In this document: piece by piece, positions 7,780 to 16,988 of the stretch
Layout: each line of letters opens with the position of its first letter
Numbering within the stretch: position 1 is the first letter of the stretch
NCBI GenBank assembly: GCA_022184915.1
Contig: JAGTJU010000006.1
Span: forward strand, 62,001-126,000
Reading direction: 5' to 3'
Source of the DNA: Myxococcales bacterium
Lineage (GTDB): Bacteria; Myxococcota_A; Polyangia; Fen-1088
DNA length: 64,000 nt
Translations under genes and position numbers: made by a program
The notes under the pieces: model-generated
Database searches by the model: none
Told to the model about the DNA's origin: nothing
The model's input: only the letters and a program-made list of their open reading frames with translations

Positions 7780-9633
7780 GTGAAGTTCCTCATCATCGCT
7801 GGCCCTTACGAAGCGGATCTGATTCGACGGGCGGCCGTGGCGGCAGCTTGCGAGGCCATTACGATCGAGGCGGGAGACTCTCTGTCCGGCTGGATCGCGG
7901 CGGCTCGGCCCGACGCACTGGTGGTCACGAGCAGGGCCGTCAAGGCGCGGATCTCGGACACCGTGGCGGCTCTGCGATCCTTTCCAGGGGGCAACGTTCC
8001 CATCGTCATGCTCTGCGACGAGGGAGAACGGGACGAGGCCGCCGCCGCGGCCGACGTGTGCTTCGTGCGCCCCGTGTCGCCTCGTGCGGTTGTGGAAGCC
8101 GCGCGCGAACGCGTGCGCCCTGGGGAGGGGGCGCCGCGCGCTTCGGCGATCGTCGAGGCTGCGGTGGATCCGCCATCATCCCCCAACCCAACTTCGGAGG
8201 CGCAGGCCCGCTCGCGTATCCTGTCGCCCGAAGGTGTGTCCATGCGGAGTCTGGCGCCTCTTCAGGTGGAACGCCGCCGCTTGCCAAGCGCCGCCCCCGA
8301 TGCGCGCCCCGTCCCAGCACCGCTGTCGCGACGCATCTGCGACTCCATCGATGAGCTGCTCGACGCCGAGATGGAACGCGCTTTCGGCGAGGCGGGTTCA
8401 CCCCGAGCCTCCGCGCCCCGGGACGAACACACCCTCGAGATGCCGCGGGACTTCGTCAACACTCTCCTGGCCGACGCGCGCCACCTGCTCGGCACGGCAC
8501 CGGCATTTCCCGAGGCGCTTCGGGTGACCCGCGGCCGTTCGGTTTTTCCCTTCACGGGTGATCTCGGGACAACGCCCCTGGCGGCGCTGCTCGGGGGGGC
8601 TTTGCAAGAAGGAGTAACGGGCCGCCTGCGCGTACGTGTGGGGGATGCGGAGAAGTCCTTGTTTTTCGAGGCGGGCCGCCCCGTGTTGGCCGTTTCGAGC
8701 GCGGTGGCCGATCGCATGGTGCAGATGCTCGTACGCCAGGGCATGTTGTCGCTCGCGCAAGCGCGTGCGGCGATCGATGTGGCCACGGCGTCGGGGCGCC
8801 GGATGGGAGCGGTGTTGGTGGACCTGGGGTTCATCAAGAGCACCGAGCTTTTACCTGCGGTTCGCCAGCACTATGAAGACATCATCTTTTCCCTCTTCGA
8901 TGTTCAGGAAGGCGGTTTTCGCTTCGAGCCCGGGGTCACGGCCGACCCGCGCCGCGTCCGGTTGCTGAGGCACCCCGCCGCGCTCGTGCTCGAAGGCCTC
9001 GGCCGCGCCTACGGCGAGATCGGGCTGGCGCACGACCTGGGCCAAGACGGCGAGGTGTGGCGCCTCGAGGTGGGCCTTGGGGCCCCCGACATTTTGTTGG
9101 AGGTGAGCAGCGAAGACCCCACGTTGTCTCGCGTGCCCGTGCTCTTCGATGGCGTGCGCTCTGTGGCCGCGGTGGTTCGCGCCAGCGCTCAGCCCCGCAA
9201 AAGTGTGTTGCAGGTGGCCCTGGTCTTGCGCGCCTTCGGCTTGCTCGTGCCTGTGCGTGCGGGCGAGGCCGTGACCTCCTGGGACGGGCCAGGCCCGCTG
9301 CAAGGCGGGGAGCCCGCCCGCGATCGGGAGATCGATCGAGGGCGCATCGCCGCGCGGGCGGCGCTCGTGCAAGAGGGCGATTACTACCAGGTGCTGGGCA
9401 TCGCCCCTGGTGCCAGCGTGGGCGAGATCCGGCAGGCCTACGATCGCATCGCGCGGGAGGTCTCGCGCGGGCAGGTGGGTGAGGCCCTCGCCACGGAGCT
9501 GGCAGAGAGCCTCGAAGAGATCTGCGCCGCGATCGACGAGGCGTTGGTGGTCTTGACGGACACGCGGCTTCGCGCCGCCTACGATCTCCATCTGTGTCCG
9601 CCTCCGACCGCTGACACCCGCGCCGCTGGCTAA
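7780..9633 (+). CDS. Receiver-like/PATAN (DUF4388)/J-like multidomain protein
   Basis: 617 residues. GTG 7780 is chosen because the N-terminus then reads MKFLIIAGPYEADLIRR, a good first strand, 10 bp after the priA stop. Residues 1-115 look like a receiver fold without a clear phosphoacceptor Asp. Residues 115-250 are low-complexity. About 254-395 is a PATAN/DUF4388 domain (FTGDLGTTPLAALLGGALQ, GRLRVRVGDAEKSLFFEAGR, GFRFEPG). About 533-605 is J-like (YYQVLGIAPGASVGEIRQAY) but lacks the HPD tripeptide needed to stimulate Hsp70. PATAN proteins are signalling adaptors in several phyla; the partner here is unknown. Domain calls are by eye. Confidence 0.75.
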   Translation: MKFLIIAGPYEADLIRRAAVAAACEAITIEAGDSLSGWIAAARPDALVVTSRAVKARISDTVAALRSFPGGNVPIVMLCDEGERDEAAAAADVCFVRPVSPRAVVEAARERVRPGEGAPRASAIVEAAVDPPSSPNPTSEAQARSRILSPEGVSMRSLAPLQVERRRLPSAAPDARPVPAPLSRRICDSIDELLDAEMERAFGEAGSPRASAPRDEHTLEMPRDFVNTLLADARHLLGTAPAFPEALRVTRGRSVFPFTGDLGTTPLAALLGGALQEGVTGRLRVRVGDAEKSLFFEAGRPVLAVSSAVADRMVQMLVRQGMLSLAQARAAIDVATASGRRMGAVLVDLGFIKSTELLPAVRQHYEDIIFSLFDVQEGGFRFEPGVTADPRRVRLLRHPAALVLEGLGRAYGEIGLAHDLGQDGEVWRLEVGLGAPDILLEVSSEDPTLSRVPVLFDGVRSVAAVVRASAQPRKSVLQVALVLRAFGLLVPVRAGEAVTSWDGPGPLQGGEPARDREIDRGRIAARAALVQEGDYYQVLGIAPGASVGEIRQAYDRIAREVSRGQVGEALATELAESLEEICAAIDEALVVLTDTRLRAAYDLHLCPPPTADTRAAG

Positions 9634-9676
9634 GCCCGCGCGCCGGGCCACCAGGTCGGCTGCTATAGCTCGGCGC

Positions 9677-10615
9677 ATGCGCATCGTGTTTTTTGGTTCG
9701 CCCGCGTTTGCCGTGCCCGCAGCCGAGGCCGTGGCGCGGGATCACGAGGTGGTGCTGGCTGTGGCCCAGCCGGACCGGCCCGCGGGGCGCGGACAGAAAG
9801 TGCAAGCGCCGGCAGTGAAGGTGTGGGCCGAGGCCAACGGCGTGCCGGTCGCTCAGCCCCAGCGGTTGCGCGGGCCTGAAGGAGACGCTTTCCTGGAGCG
9901 GGTGCAGGTCCTGGCGCCCGACGTGTTCATCGTGGCGGCGTACGGAAAGATCCTGCCGCAAGCGCTGCTCGACGTACCGCACCTCGGTCCCTTCAACGTG
10001 CACGCATCGTTGCTGCCGAAGTATCGAGGGGCGGCGCCCATCCAGTGGGCCGTGATCCGCGGCGATGAAGAGACGGGGGTCACGATCATGAGAATGGAGG
10101 CGGGGCTCGACACGGGCCCGATGGTGGCGGTGTGCAAGGCGCCGATTGGCCCCTCGGACACTGCGGGAGCGCTCTTCGAGCGGCTCGCGGTCCTCGGCGC
10201 CCAGCTCATGGCTGATACGTTGCCCGCCATCGCGACAGGCAAGGCGACGTTCACGCCTCAGGACGAAGCCCAGGCCACGCTTGCGCCTCCGCTCACCAAA
10301 GACGACGGTCACCTCGACTTCAGCCAGCCCGCAGAGCGGGTGTCCGCTCGCGCCCGGGGGGTCGACCCCTGGCCCAGCGCTTACGCTCTGCTCGACGGCG
10401 CCCCCATCAAGCTTTTCGGCGCACGGGTCTTGGCGACACAGGCGGACGCCGCCGCGCCCGGGCAGGTCGTGTCTGCCGATCGCGAGGGGCTGGTGGTGGC
10501 CTGCGGCCCGGGGCTGTTGGCCTTCTCGGAGGTTCAGATGCCAGGACGCAAGCGGCTCCCGGTCGAGGCGGTGGTGGCCGGCCGGGGGCTCATGCCGGGA
10601 ATGAAGCTGGTCTGA
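9677..10615 (+). CDS. fmt: Methionyl-tRNA formyltransferase
   Basis: 312 residues. MRIVFFGSPAFAVPAAEAVA is the family N-terminus. The catalytic block is NVHASLLPKYRGAAPIQWAV, with Asn and His positioned as in the formyltransferase active site, followed by TGVTIMRMEAGLDTGPM. The C-terminal OB-like domain (RARGVDPWPSAYALLDG onward) binds tRNA. It formylates the initiator Met-tRNA using 10-formyl-tetrahydrofolate. A TATAGC hexamer (9664-9669) lies 7 nt before the ATG with no Shine-Dalgarno. rpe follows in the same direction. Confidence 0.97.
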   Translation: MRIVFFGSPAFAVPAAEAVARDHEVVLAVAQPDRPAGRGQKVQAPAVKVWAEANGVPVAQPQRLRGPEGDAFLERVQVLAPDVFIVAAYGKILPQALLDVPHLGPFNVHASLLPKYRGAAPIQWAVIRGDEETGVTIMRMEAGLDTGPMVAVCKAPIGPSDTAGALFERLAVLGAQLMADTLPAIATGKATFTPQDEAQATLAPPLTKDDGHLDFSQPAERVSARARGVDPWPSAYALLDGAPIKLFGARVLATQADAAAPGQVVSADREGLVVACGPGLLAFSEVQMPGRKRLPVEAVVAGRGLMPGMKLV

Positions 10616-10696
10616 TCTGCTCCGCCGGGTCTTCGCGACGCGTATCGCCGCCTCCGACGGATGACGGAGGCGGTTGCGGCTGGCATAAAGCAGGAC

Positions 10697-11353
10697 ATGG
10701 GCGTCAAGATTTCCCCCTCTTTGCTCTCGGCCGATTTTGGTCGGCTCGCCGAAGAGACCCGAGCCATGGAAGCGGCAGGAGCCGACACCGTGCACGTCGA
10801 CGTGATGGACGGACGCTTCGTGCCCAACATCACCATCGGTCCGCTCGTGGTGCGGGCGATACGCAAGGCCACGAAGCTGCCGCTCGGTGTGCACCTCATG
10901 ATCGTGGAGCCCGAGGCCTATGTTGCTGCGTTTGCCGAGGCGGGGGCCGACACGCTCTACGTGCACGTGGAAGCCTGTGTGCACTTGCACCGCAACCTTC
11001 AGCAGATTCGCTCCTTGGGCAAACGCGTCGGCGTGGCCCTCAACCCTCACACGCCGGTCGAGGCGATCCGATGGGTGCTTCCAGATGTCGAGTCGGTGCT
11101 GGTCATGACCGTCAATCCGGGGTTCGGGGGCCAAAAGTTCATCGAGAGCACCTTGCCGAAGATCCGTGAACTCAAGGCGGAGATCGAGCGACAAGGTCTG
11201 GAGGTGGAGATCGCGGTCGATGGTGGGATCGATCCCACGACGGCGCCCCGGGTGGTTGCTGCCGGCGCCACCAACCTCATCGCGGGCTCCGCCGTGTTCG
11301 GGGCGGCCGACTACGCCCAGGCCATCAAGGCTCTTCGCGGCGCCGCCGACTGA
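10697..11353 (+). CDS. rpe: Ribulose-phosphate 3-epimerase
   Basis: 218 residues from ATG 10697, where the protein begins MGVKISPSLLSADFGRLAEE as in the family; an in-frame ATG at 10661 would add 12 unlikely residues. Metal and catalytic motifs are visible: VHVDVMDGRFVPNITIGP (His and Asp ligands), GVHLMI, VMTVNPGFGGQKFI and VDGGIDPTTA. It interconverts ribulose-5-phosphate and xylulose-5-phosphate in the pentose phosphate pathway. It lies between fmt and a lipoprotein gene; operon membership is not certain. Confidence 0.96.
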   Translation: MGVKISPSLLSADFGRLAEETRAMEAAGADTVHVDVMDGRFVPNITIGPLVVRAIRKATKLPLGVHLMIVEPEAYVAAFAEAGADTLYVHVEACVHLHRNLQQIRSLGKRVGVALNPHTPVEAIRWVLPDVESVLVMTVNPGFGGQKFIESTLPKIRELKAEIERQGLEVEIAVDGGIDPTTAPRVVAAGATNLIAGSAVFGAADYAQAIKALRGAAD

Positions 11354-11518
11354 GGTGTCCGGCCGACCTTCGCGAAGCGCCTCGGCGCGCTCCGCGCGCG
11401 CGACTTGGTGTAAAGTCCTGGCCATCGTGTCGCCGCTTCCGGTCGCTCAGGTCTTGCCATGAAGTGTTTCGTCGAGTTCTTGCGTTGCCGGACCCCAGAC
11501 GCAGAGGTGGAGGGGCCC

Positions 11519-12145
11519 ATGCGGGCCCGCCGGGGGATCGTGGGCTTGGCGTTGCTCCTCTGCGGCGCGTTAGGGTTGAGCGTGTTTCCGTTGGCCTGCT
11601 CCGACGTTGAATGCGAGCCGGGCACGCTACGGATGGAAGCCACCCTTCCGCCGGAGCTGGCTGAAGACGTCGTGGTGGTGGAGCTGGCCTTCGAACTCGG
11701 GGGGCGCGTGGTGCACCAGCAGGCCTTGCCCGTAGCGCCCGGCGCCCGGTTGGCGCAGGCCGACGTGACGATTCCCGGGGGCTACCCCGCTGGCCAGCCG
11801 GTCGTGATCACGGCGGTTGCGAAGCGCGCCGATGGCGCCCCCGTGGGCACCTGGTTCGCTGCCGAGGTGCTGCCTTCAGGGTGTGCGGCGTTCGCGTTCC
11901 CGCTGGTTCCGGGTACCCTTGCGGACGGCGGAAGTTTGGACGGCGGCGGGTTTTTCCAAGACGCAGGGGCCGTGGACGTGTCTCGCGATGCGACCGTGTC
12001 AGTTGACGGAGCTCCCGCGGACGCGGCGAGCGACGACGCCTTGCCCCTGGACGCGTCCTTGGGGGATGCGTCCCCGGCGGATGCGTCTCCGGCGGATGCG
12101 GAGGTCGACGCTCAGCCGAGCCTCGACGCCCCCGCGCTCCCCTGA
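11519..12145 (+). CDS. Predicted lipoprotein with Asp-Ala-rich tail
   Basis: 208 residues from ATG 11519, preceded by a GGAGGGG ribosome site. The signal sequence MRARRGIVGLALLLCGALGL ends in a lipobox-like FPLACS, giving a predicted lipidated Cys. Residues about 28-135 form a small beta-rich domain of unknown function with paired Cys (VECEPG, PSGCAAF). The last 70 residues are low-complexity Asp/Ala/Ser repeats (DASPADASPADA), common as spacers in lipoproteins of Myxococcota. No enzyme motif was recognised. The terminator at 12183-12219 follows. Function unknown. Confidence 0.75.
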   Translation: MRARRGIVGLALLLCGALGLSVFPLACSDVECEPGTLRMEATLPPELAEDVVVVELAFELGGRVVHQQALPVAPGARLAQADVTIPGGYPAGQPVVITAVAKRADGAPVGTWFAAEVLPSGCAAFAFPLVPGTLADGGSLDGGGFFQDAGAVDVSRDATVSVDGAPADAASDDALPLDASLGDASPADASPADAEVDAQPSLDAPALP

Positions 12146-12182
12146 CCCGAAACCGGCTTCATTCCGGACACCGGCACCAAAG

Positions 12183-12219
12183 AAAAACGGCGCCTTCTCG
12201 CTGAGAAGCCGCCGTTTTT
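12183..12219. terminator. Bidirectional intrinsic terminator
   Basis: AAAAA, a 12-bp stem with one mismatch (CGGCGCCTTCTC at 12188-12199 against GAGAAGCCGCCG at 12203-12214) and TTTTT (12215-12219). The A and T tracts flank both sides, so it can end the lipoprotein transcript on the plus strand and the tRNA-Pro transcript on the minus strand. Confidence 0.88.
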
Positions 12220-12220
12220 G

Positions 12221-12294
12221 TCGGGGCGAGAGGATTCGAACCTCCGACCTTTCGGTCCCGAACCGAACGCGCTACCAGACTGCGCCACGCCCCG
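12221..12294 (-). tRNA. tRNA-Pro (anticodon CGG)
   Basis: The reverse complement folds as a cloverleaf. The 7-bp acceptor stem is CGGGGCG/CGCCCCG. A D-loop with GGTAGCGC follows. The anticodon stem-loop is CGG-TTCGGGA-CCG, giving anticodon CGG (codon CCG). The T-arm is GGAGG-TTCGAAT-CCTC. The discriminator base is A and CCA is not encoded. A terminator abuts the 3' end. The codon CCG is heavily used in this GC-rich window. Confidence 0.96.
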
Positions 12295-12461
12295 GATTCA
12301 TTCAGTTTTTTGAGGCGAGAACTGTAGCACGCGCAAACCAGATCTCCGCAACAAAAATCATCGCCACCGGGGTCGCGGGCGTGGACGAGGGGGTCTCCTT
12401 CCTGTGGCAGTCTGACACTGTGACCACTCTGGTGCCGTTCGGCCCCGCGCGGCCGCCGCCA

Positions 12462-13280
12462 TCATACGAAGCTGTTGTTCATGACCTCGCCAAGGCCGCC
12501 GGCTCCGGGCACGATGTAATGGTGGTCGTCGAGTCCGCGCTCGTCCTCCCAGCGGTCCCCCGGAGGCGCCGCGAGCACGTCGGTGGGCGACAAACCGCGG
12601 TCGAGCCGAAGCGCGTACACCTGCACGTGGGGATGCTTCCGCCGGACGTGGCGCAGGTACTCCGGCGTGACGATGAGATGCATGGCCACCGTCTTCCAGG
12701 GCTTGCCCTGCACTTCTGCGTCGTAGTGTTCGAGCACGGCCGTGACCGTGGAGCCCGTGGCTCCCATCGGGTCCGGGATCAGCATGACGGCGTCTGCCAC
12801 GGGGCCGCCAATCTTCACCGCGCCGAGCGCAGCGCCGGTGACCTTGCCTTTCGTGTCGACCACGCGACCCAAGGACAGGTGATCCTGCCGAACGCCCTCA
12901 GCGGCCAACACCTGATTGAGGAAATCGTAGGTGACTTGGGCGGGCAGCAGCCCGGCCCGCGCAAGTGCCACCACCACGGCTTGGGTGTGCCGCTCGATGC
13001 CCGGGCCCTGCCACACGCCCGCCGGCGTTTTGTCGATCATGCGGGTCTCGACGGTGAGCTGCCGTTCGGGAAACTCCGCAGCGATCACGACGTGGGCCAG
13101 CAGCCGATAGAGCTCCCGCACCAGGTGATTCATCTCGGGCTGCACCACCCCCCGTTCCGAGGCCCGTGCCAGCATCGAGAGCGCCAAGGGGTCCGCCAGG
13201 ATGTGGACCGCCTCGCCGTAGTGGTGGGCAATCTCGGCGGGCCGATAGGCAAAGCCTGTGTACTGGGCGTCGGTGGGCAT
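12462..13280 (-). CDS. upp: Uracil phosphoribosyltransferase family protein
   Basis: 272 residues from ATG 13280 (MPTDAQYTGFAYRPAE). The PRPP-binding block is MLIPDPMGATGSTVTAVLEH, comparable to DPMLATGGS of UPRTases. Then come MHLIVTPEYLRHVRRKHP and DRGLSPTDVL, and a C-terminal HYIVPGAGGLGEVMNN, comparable to the uracil-binding YIVPGLGDAGDR loop. It probably salvages uracil to UMP. It is longer than typical UPRTases (about 208 residues), and the C-terminal loop departs from consensus (AGGLGE for LGDAGD), so substrate specificity may differ. It lies 46 bp after the Nit-type gene and has its own promoter-like sequence whose -10 is 6 nt from the ATG. Confidence 0.82.
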   Translation of the reverse strand: MPTDAQYTGFAYRPAEIAHHYGEAVHILADPLALSMLARASERGVVQPEMNHLVRELYRLLAHVVIAAEFPERQLTVETRMIDKTPAGVWQGPGIERHTQAVVVALARAGLLPAQVTYDFLNQVLAAEGVRQDHLSLGRVVDTKGKVTGAALGAVKIGGPVADAVMLIPDPMGATGSTVTAVLEHYDAEVQGKPWKTVAMHLIVTPEYLRHVRRKHPHVQVYALRLDRGLSPTDVLAAPPGDRWEDERGLDDHHYIVPGAGGLGEVMNNSFV

Positions 13281-13286
13281 GACGCG

Positions 13287-13314
13287 ATTGTAAGCCGTGG
13301 CGCACGCCCCGCAA
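13287..13314 (-). promoter_or_regulatory. Sigma-70-like promoter of the UPRT gene (leaderless geometry)
   Basis: On the minus strand TTGCGG (13314-13309), a 16-bp spacer and TACAAT (13292-13287) precede the ATG at 13280 by only 6 nt. Transcription would be expected to start at or next to the A of the ATG. No Shine-Dalgarno is present, which fits a leaderless message. Confidence 0.5.
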
Positions 13315-13326
13315 AACGGGGGGAGG

Positions 13327-14223
13327 TCAGGGCAAGCGGCGGTGGCCAAGACAGGGAAGCCGCTGCCGAAGTCTGTCCTGGTGGGCGAGGTCGATCGGTG
13401 CCAGGGCATAGCCGTCTTTGTCGCTGCAGTCAGCGAGCACCGTTCCCCATGGATCCACGATCAGGGCGTGCCCGTAGCTGGCGCGCGTGCCCCCGTGCTG
13501 GCCCCACTGCGCCGGGGCCAAGACGTAGAGCTGGTTCTCGATGGCCCGGGCGCGCAGGAGCACATGCCAATGGTCGGGGCCCGTTTGCCGGGTGAAGGCG
13601 GCAGGGACCGCGGCGAAGCGGGCGCCCTGGCGGCTTTGGTCCCGGTAAAGCTCGGGAAAGCGCAGGTCGTAACAGATCGAAAGACCTAGCCCTCCCCAGG
13701 GGGTCGCCGCGACCACCGGTGTCGCGCCTGGCATCACGTCGTCGGACTCGCGGAAGGTCTGTCCCCCGGGAACCTCGACATCGAAAAGGTGAATCTTGCG
13801 GTATCGCGCGACGATCGCGCCTTCTGGTGACAAAAGCACGCTGGTATTGCCGAGGCGCGGGGCCTGCCCGGGTGATGACGGTATCCGTTCGGGGAATCCT
13901 CCCAGAAGCAGGTGCACCCGGGCGTTGCGGGCCAGGTCGGTCATGCGGGCGAGGATAGGGCCGGGGGGGGTGGGCGCGTCGAGCGGCTCCGCCAACGCCA
14001 GCTTGTGGTCCCGCGCGCTCCCGAGATACGCGAAATTCTCGGGCAGACCCACCAGCTGGGCGCCTTCCGCGGCGGCCTGACGCACGAGCCGCTCACAACG
14101 GGTGAGGTTGTCTTCGACGTCCTCGGTCGAACAGACCTGCACTGCAGCAAAGCGGAGCGCAGAATCTAGGTCAGCGGCGGTCGGGGCGGCAGGGGCAGAA
14201 GGGCCGACAGATGAGGCGGTCAT
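13327..14223 (-). CDS. Nit-type carbon-nitrogen hydrolase
   Basis: 298 residues. The catalytic Glu-Lys-Cys triad of the nitrilase superfamily is visible: Glu in LVGLPENFAYLG, Lys in RYRKIHLFDVEVP and Cys in LSICYDLRFPELYR. The LFDVEVPGG and IENQLYVLAPAQWGQH blocks resemble the Nit1/Nit2 branch, whose bacterial members hydrolyse deaminated glutathione or omega-amides. About 20 extra Ala/Pro-rich residues precede the fold. It is transcribed leftward ahead of the UPRT gene. Superfamily assignment is secure; the exact substrate is inference. Confidence 0.88.
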   Translation of the reverse strand: MTASSVGPSAPAAPTAADLDSALRFAAVQVCSTEDVEDNLTRCERLVRQAAAEGAQLVGLPENFAYLGSARDHKLALAEPLDAPTPPGPILARMTDLARNARVHLLLGGFPERIPSSPGQAPRLGNTSVLLSPEGAIVARYRKIHLFDVEVPGGQTFRESDDVMPGATPVVAATPWGGLGLSICYDLRFPELYRDQSRQGARFAAVPAAFTRQTGPDHWHVLLRARAIENQLYVLAPAQWGQHGGTRASYGHALIVDPWGTVLADCSDKDGYALAPIDLAHQDRLRQRLPCLGHRRLP

Positions 14224-14284
14224 GCAGCCGAAACGCTACCATGCGCGGCTCCAATTGGCTGAAACCCAAGCGTTAACCGCGCTG

Positions 14285-14313
14285 TTGCCTTCCTGATGTC
14301 AGCATGATACAAC
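14285..14313 (+). promoter_or_regulatory. Possible sigma-70 promoter of the rimP-nusA-infB operon
   Basis: TTGCCT (14285-14290), a 17-bp spacer and TACAAC (14308-14313). A transcript from here would start near 14320 and meet the hairpin/T-tract at 14352-14380 before reaching rimP at 14470. Weak consensus; called mainly from position. Confidence 0.35.
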
Positions 14314-14351
14314 TCCGCCTTACCTCACAAGGCACACCCTTCAGACTCCAG

Positions 14352-14380
14352 GGCGGGCGCCGACAGCCCGCCTTTTTTTT
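14352..14380 (+). terminator. Terminator-like hairpin in the rimP leader (possible attenuator)
   Basis: A perfect 7-bp stem GGCGGGC (14352-14358) / GCCCGCC (14366-14372) is followed by eight T (14373-14380). It is oriented with rimP but lies upstream of it. No plus-strand gene in the preceding 250 bp needs ending, because the Nit gene diverges. It therefore either terminates a short leader RNA or acts as an attenuator for the operon. Confidence 0.7.
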
Positions 14381-14469
14381 GTCCAAAATCCGCAGACACC
14401 GCACCCTGACCGGAGACCCCAATCCAACTCGCCACCCAAACGGTCGCTTTTCTGACGCCCCGAACGCCG

Positions 14470-15107
14470 ATGAAACCTACCTTCGCAAATATTTGGAACC
14501 TCGCGGAACCGTATGTGAGGGACGCCGGCCTGGAGCTCGTGGAGCTGGAGTTTGGGCGGGAGCCTGAGGGGTTCGTGCTGCGGGTCTTCATCGATTTTCC
14601 CTGGTCCCCCGGGCCCTTTTTGCCGGAATCCGCGTCCACTTCCGGCCCCGCCGTGGCATCGGAAGGTGCGGGCCCAGCGGTGAGCGCCAGCGCCCCCGGC
14701 GAGGAGAGCGACCTCTTTCGCCCCCGCTACGTGGGCCATGGTGAGTGCGAGCGCGTCAGCCGAGACCTCTCGGCCGCTCTCGACGTCTCTCAGCTCATTC
14801 AACACGCTTATCGGTTGGAAGTCAGTTCGCCCGGAATCGAGCGTCCCCTTCGGCGCGCAGCCGACTTTCAACGATTCACGGGGAAGCGGGCCAAGGTCCG
14901 CACCCATCAGATGGTGGAGGGGCGGCGCAATTTCAGTGGGATGCTGCGCGGCGTCGAAGGTGACGTCGTGCTTATCGATTGTGACGGCCTGGCGTGCCGG
15001 GTGCCCCTCGCGGAAGTTGCGAAGGCGCATCTCGTACCCGACTGGGCCGAGGAGTTTCGGAAATCCGAAGCTCCGCCCCGACGACCGCAAGACGGAAGGA
15101 GCGCCTC

Positions 15108-15111
<4 letters not shown>
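14470..15111 (+). CDS. rimP: Ribosome maturation factor RimP with an internal insertion
   Basis: 213 residues against about 150 in typical RimP. The N-terminal part [20 protein letters not shown] and FVLRVFID is normal, and so is the later block [15 protein letters not shown] followed by [16 protein letters not shown]. Between them residues about 43-88 form an Ala/Ser/Pro-rich insertion that interrupts the N-terminal alpha/beta domain. The C-terminal SH3-like domain (GKRAKVRTH to LVPDW) is intact. RimP assists 30S assembly. The stop overlaps nusA by 4 bp. Confidence 0.93.
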
Positions 15112-16562
<1,451 letters not shown>

Positions 16563-16597
16563 GGGTGCCTGGGTCTGAGGTGGCGATCGCGAAGGGT

Positions 16598-16891
16598 ATG
16601 GTCGAACGACTTGAGTCAGCTGAGTCCCAGGGCCCCACGCGTACGTGCGTGGGGTGCAAGAAGGCCATGTCTGCTCACGGACTTTCGCGCTTCGTGGTCA
16701 CCGCCAACGGACAGCTCCAGAGCGATCGACGCAGGAACCAGCCCGGGCGAGGGGCCTGGATTTGCCCGTCCACGCCGTGTGTGCGAGCCGCGTTGAAGAC
16801 CCGTGCGTTCCCACGTGCGCTGCGGAGCGCCGTGCAGGTGCCTTCCGAGATCGAACTTTTATCGCAACTTGGTATTGAACCGGCTATCTGA
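16598..16891 (+). CDS. ylxR: YlxR-family (DUF448) RNA-binding protein
   Basis: 97 residues from ATG 16598; an in-frame GTG at 16580 is an alternative and neither has a strong ribosome site. The family signature is complete: RTCVGCKKAM, LSRFV, GRGAWICPSTPCVRAALK. YlxR proteins sit between nusA and infB in many bacteria and bind nucleic acid; a B. subtilis-type member has been linked to RNase P. The position here is the conserved one. Confidence 0.88.
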   Translation: MVERLESAESQGPTRTCVGCKKAMSAHGLSRFVVTANGQLQSDRRRNQPGRGAWICPSTPCVRAALKTRAFPRALRSAVQVPSEIELLSQLGIEPAI

Positions 16892-16988
16892 TCGGCCCGG
16901 CTCTGTATTAGAAGAACAAAAGAACACTGACTGCGGTCTCGAGAGCCAGATCGGAACCTCGAGACCCCGCCGACGAGCCTGAGAGAGC

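Noticed and set aside
8936-11425. 829-codon minus-strand open frame across fmt and rpe
   Set aside because: It covers three well-identified genes on the opposite strand and shows no domain signal.
11817-13595. 592-codon plus-strand frame spanning the lipoprotein end, the tRNA-Pro and the UPRT gene
   Set aside because: It crosses a terminator and a tRNA gene and is antisense to a family-identified enzyme.
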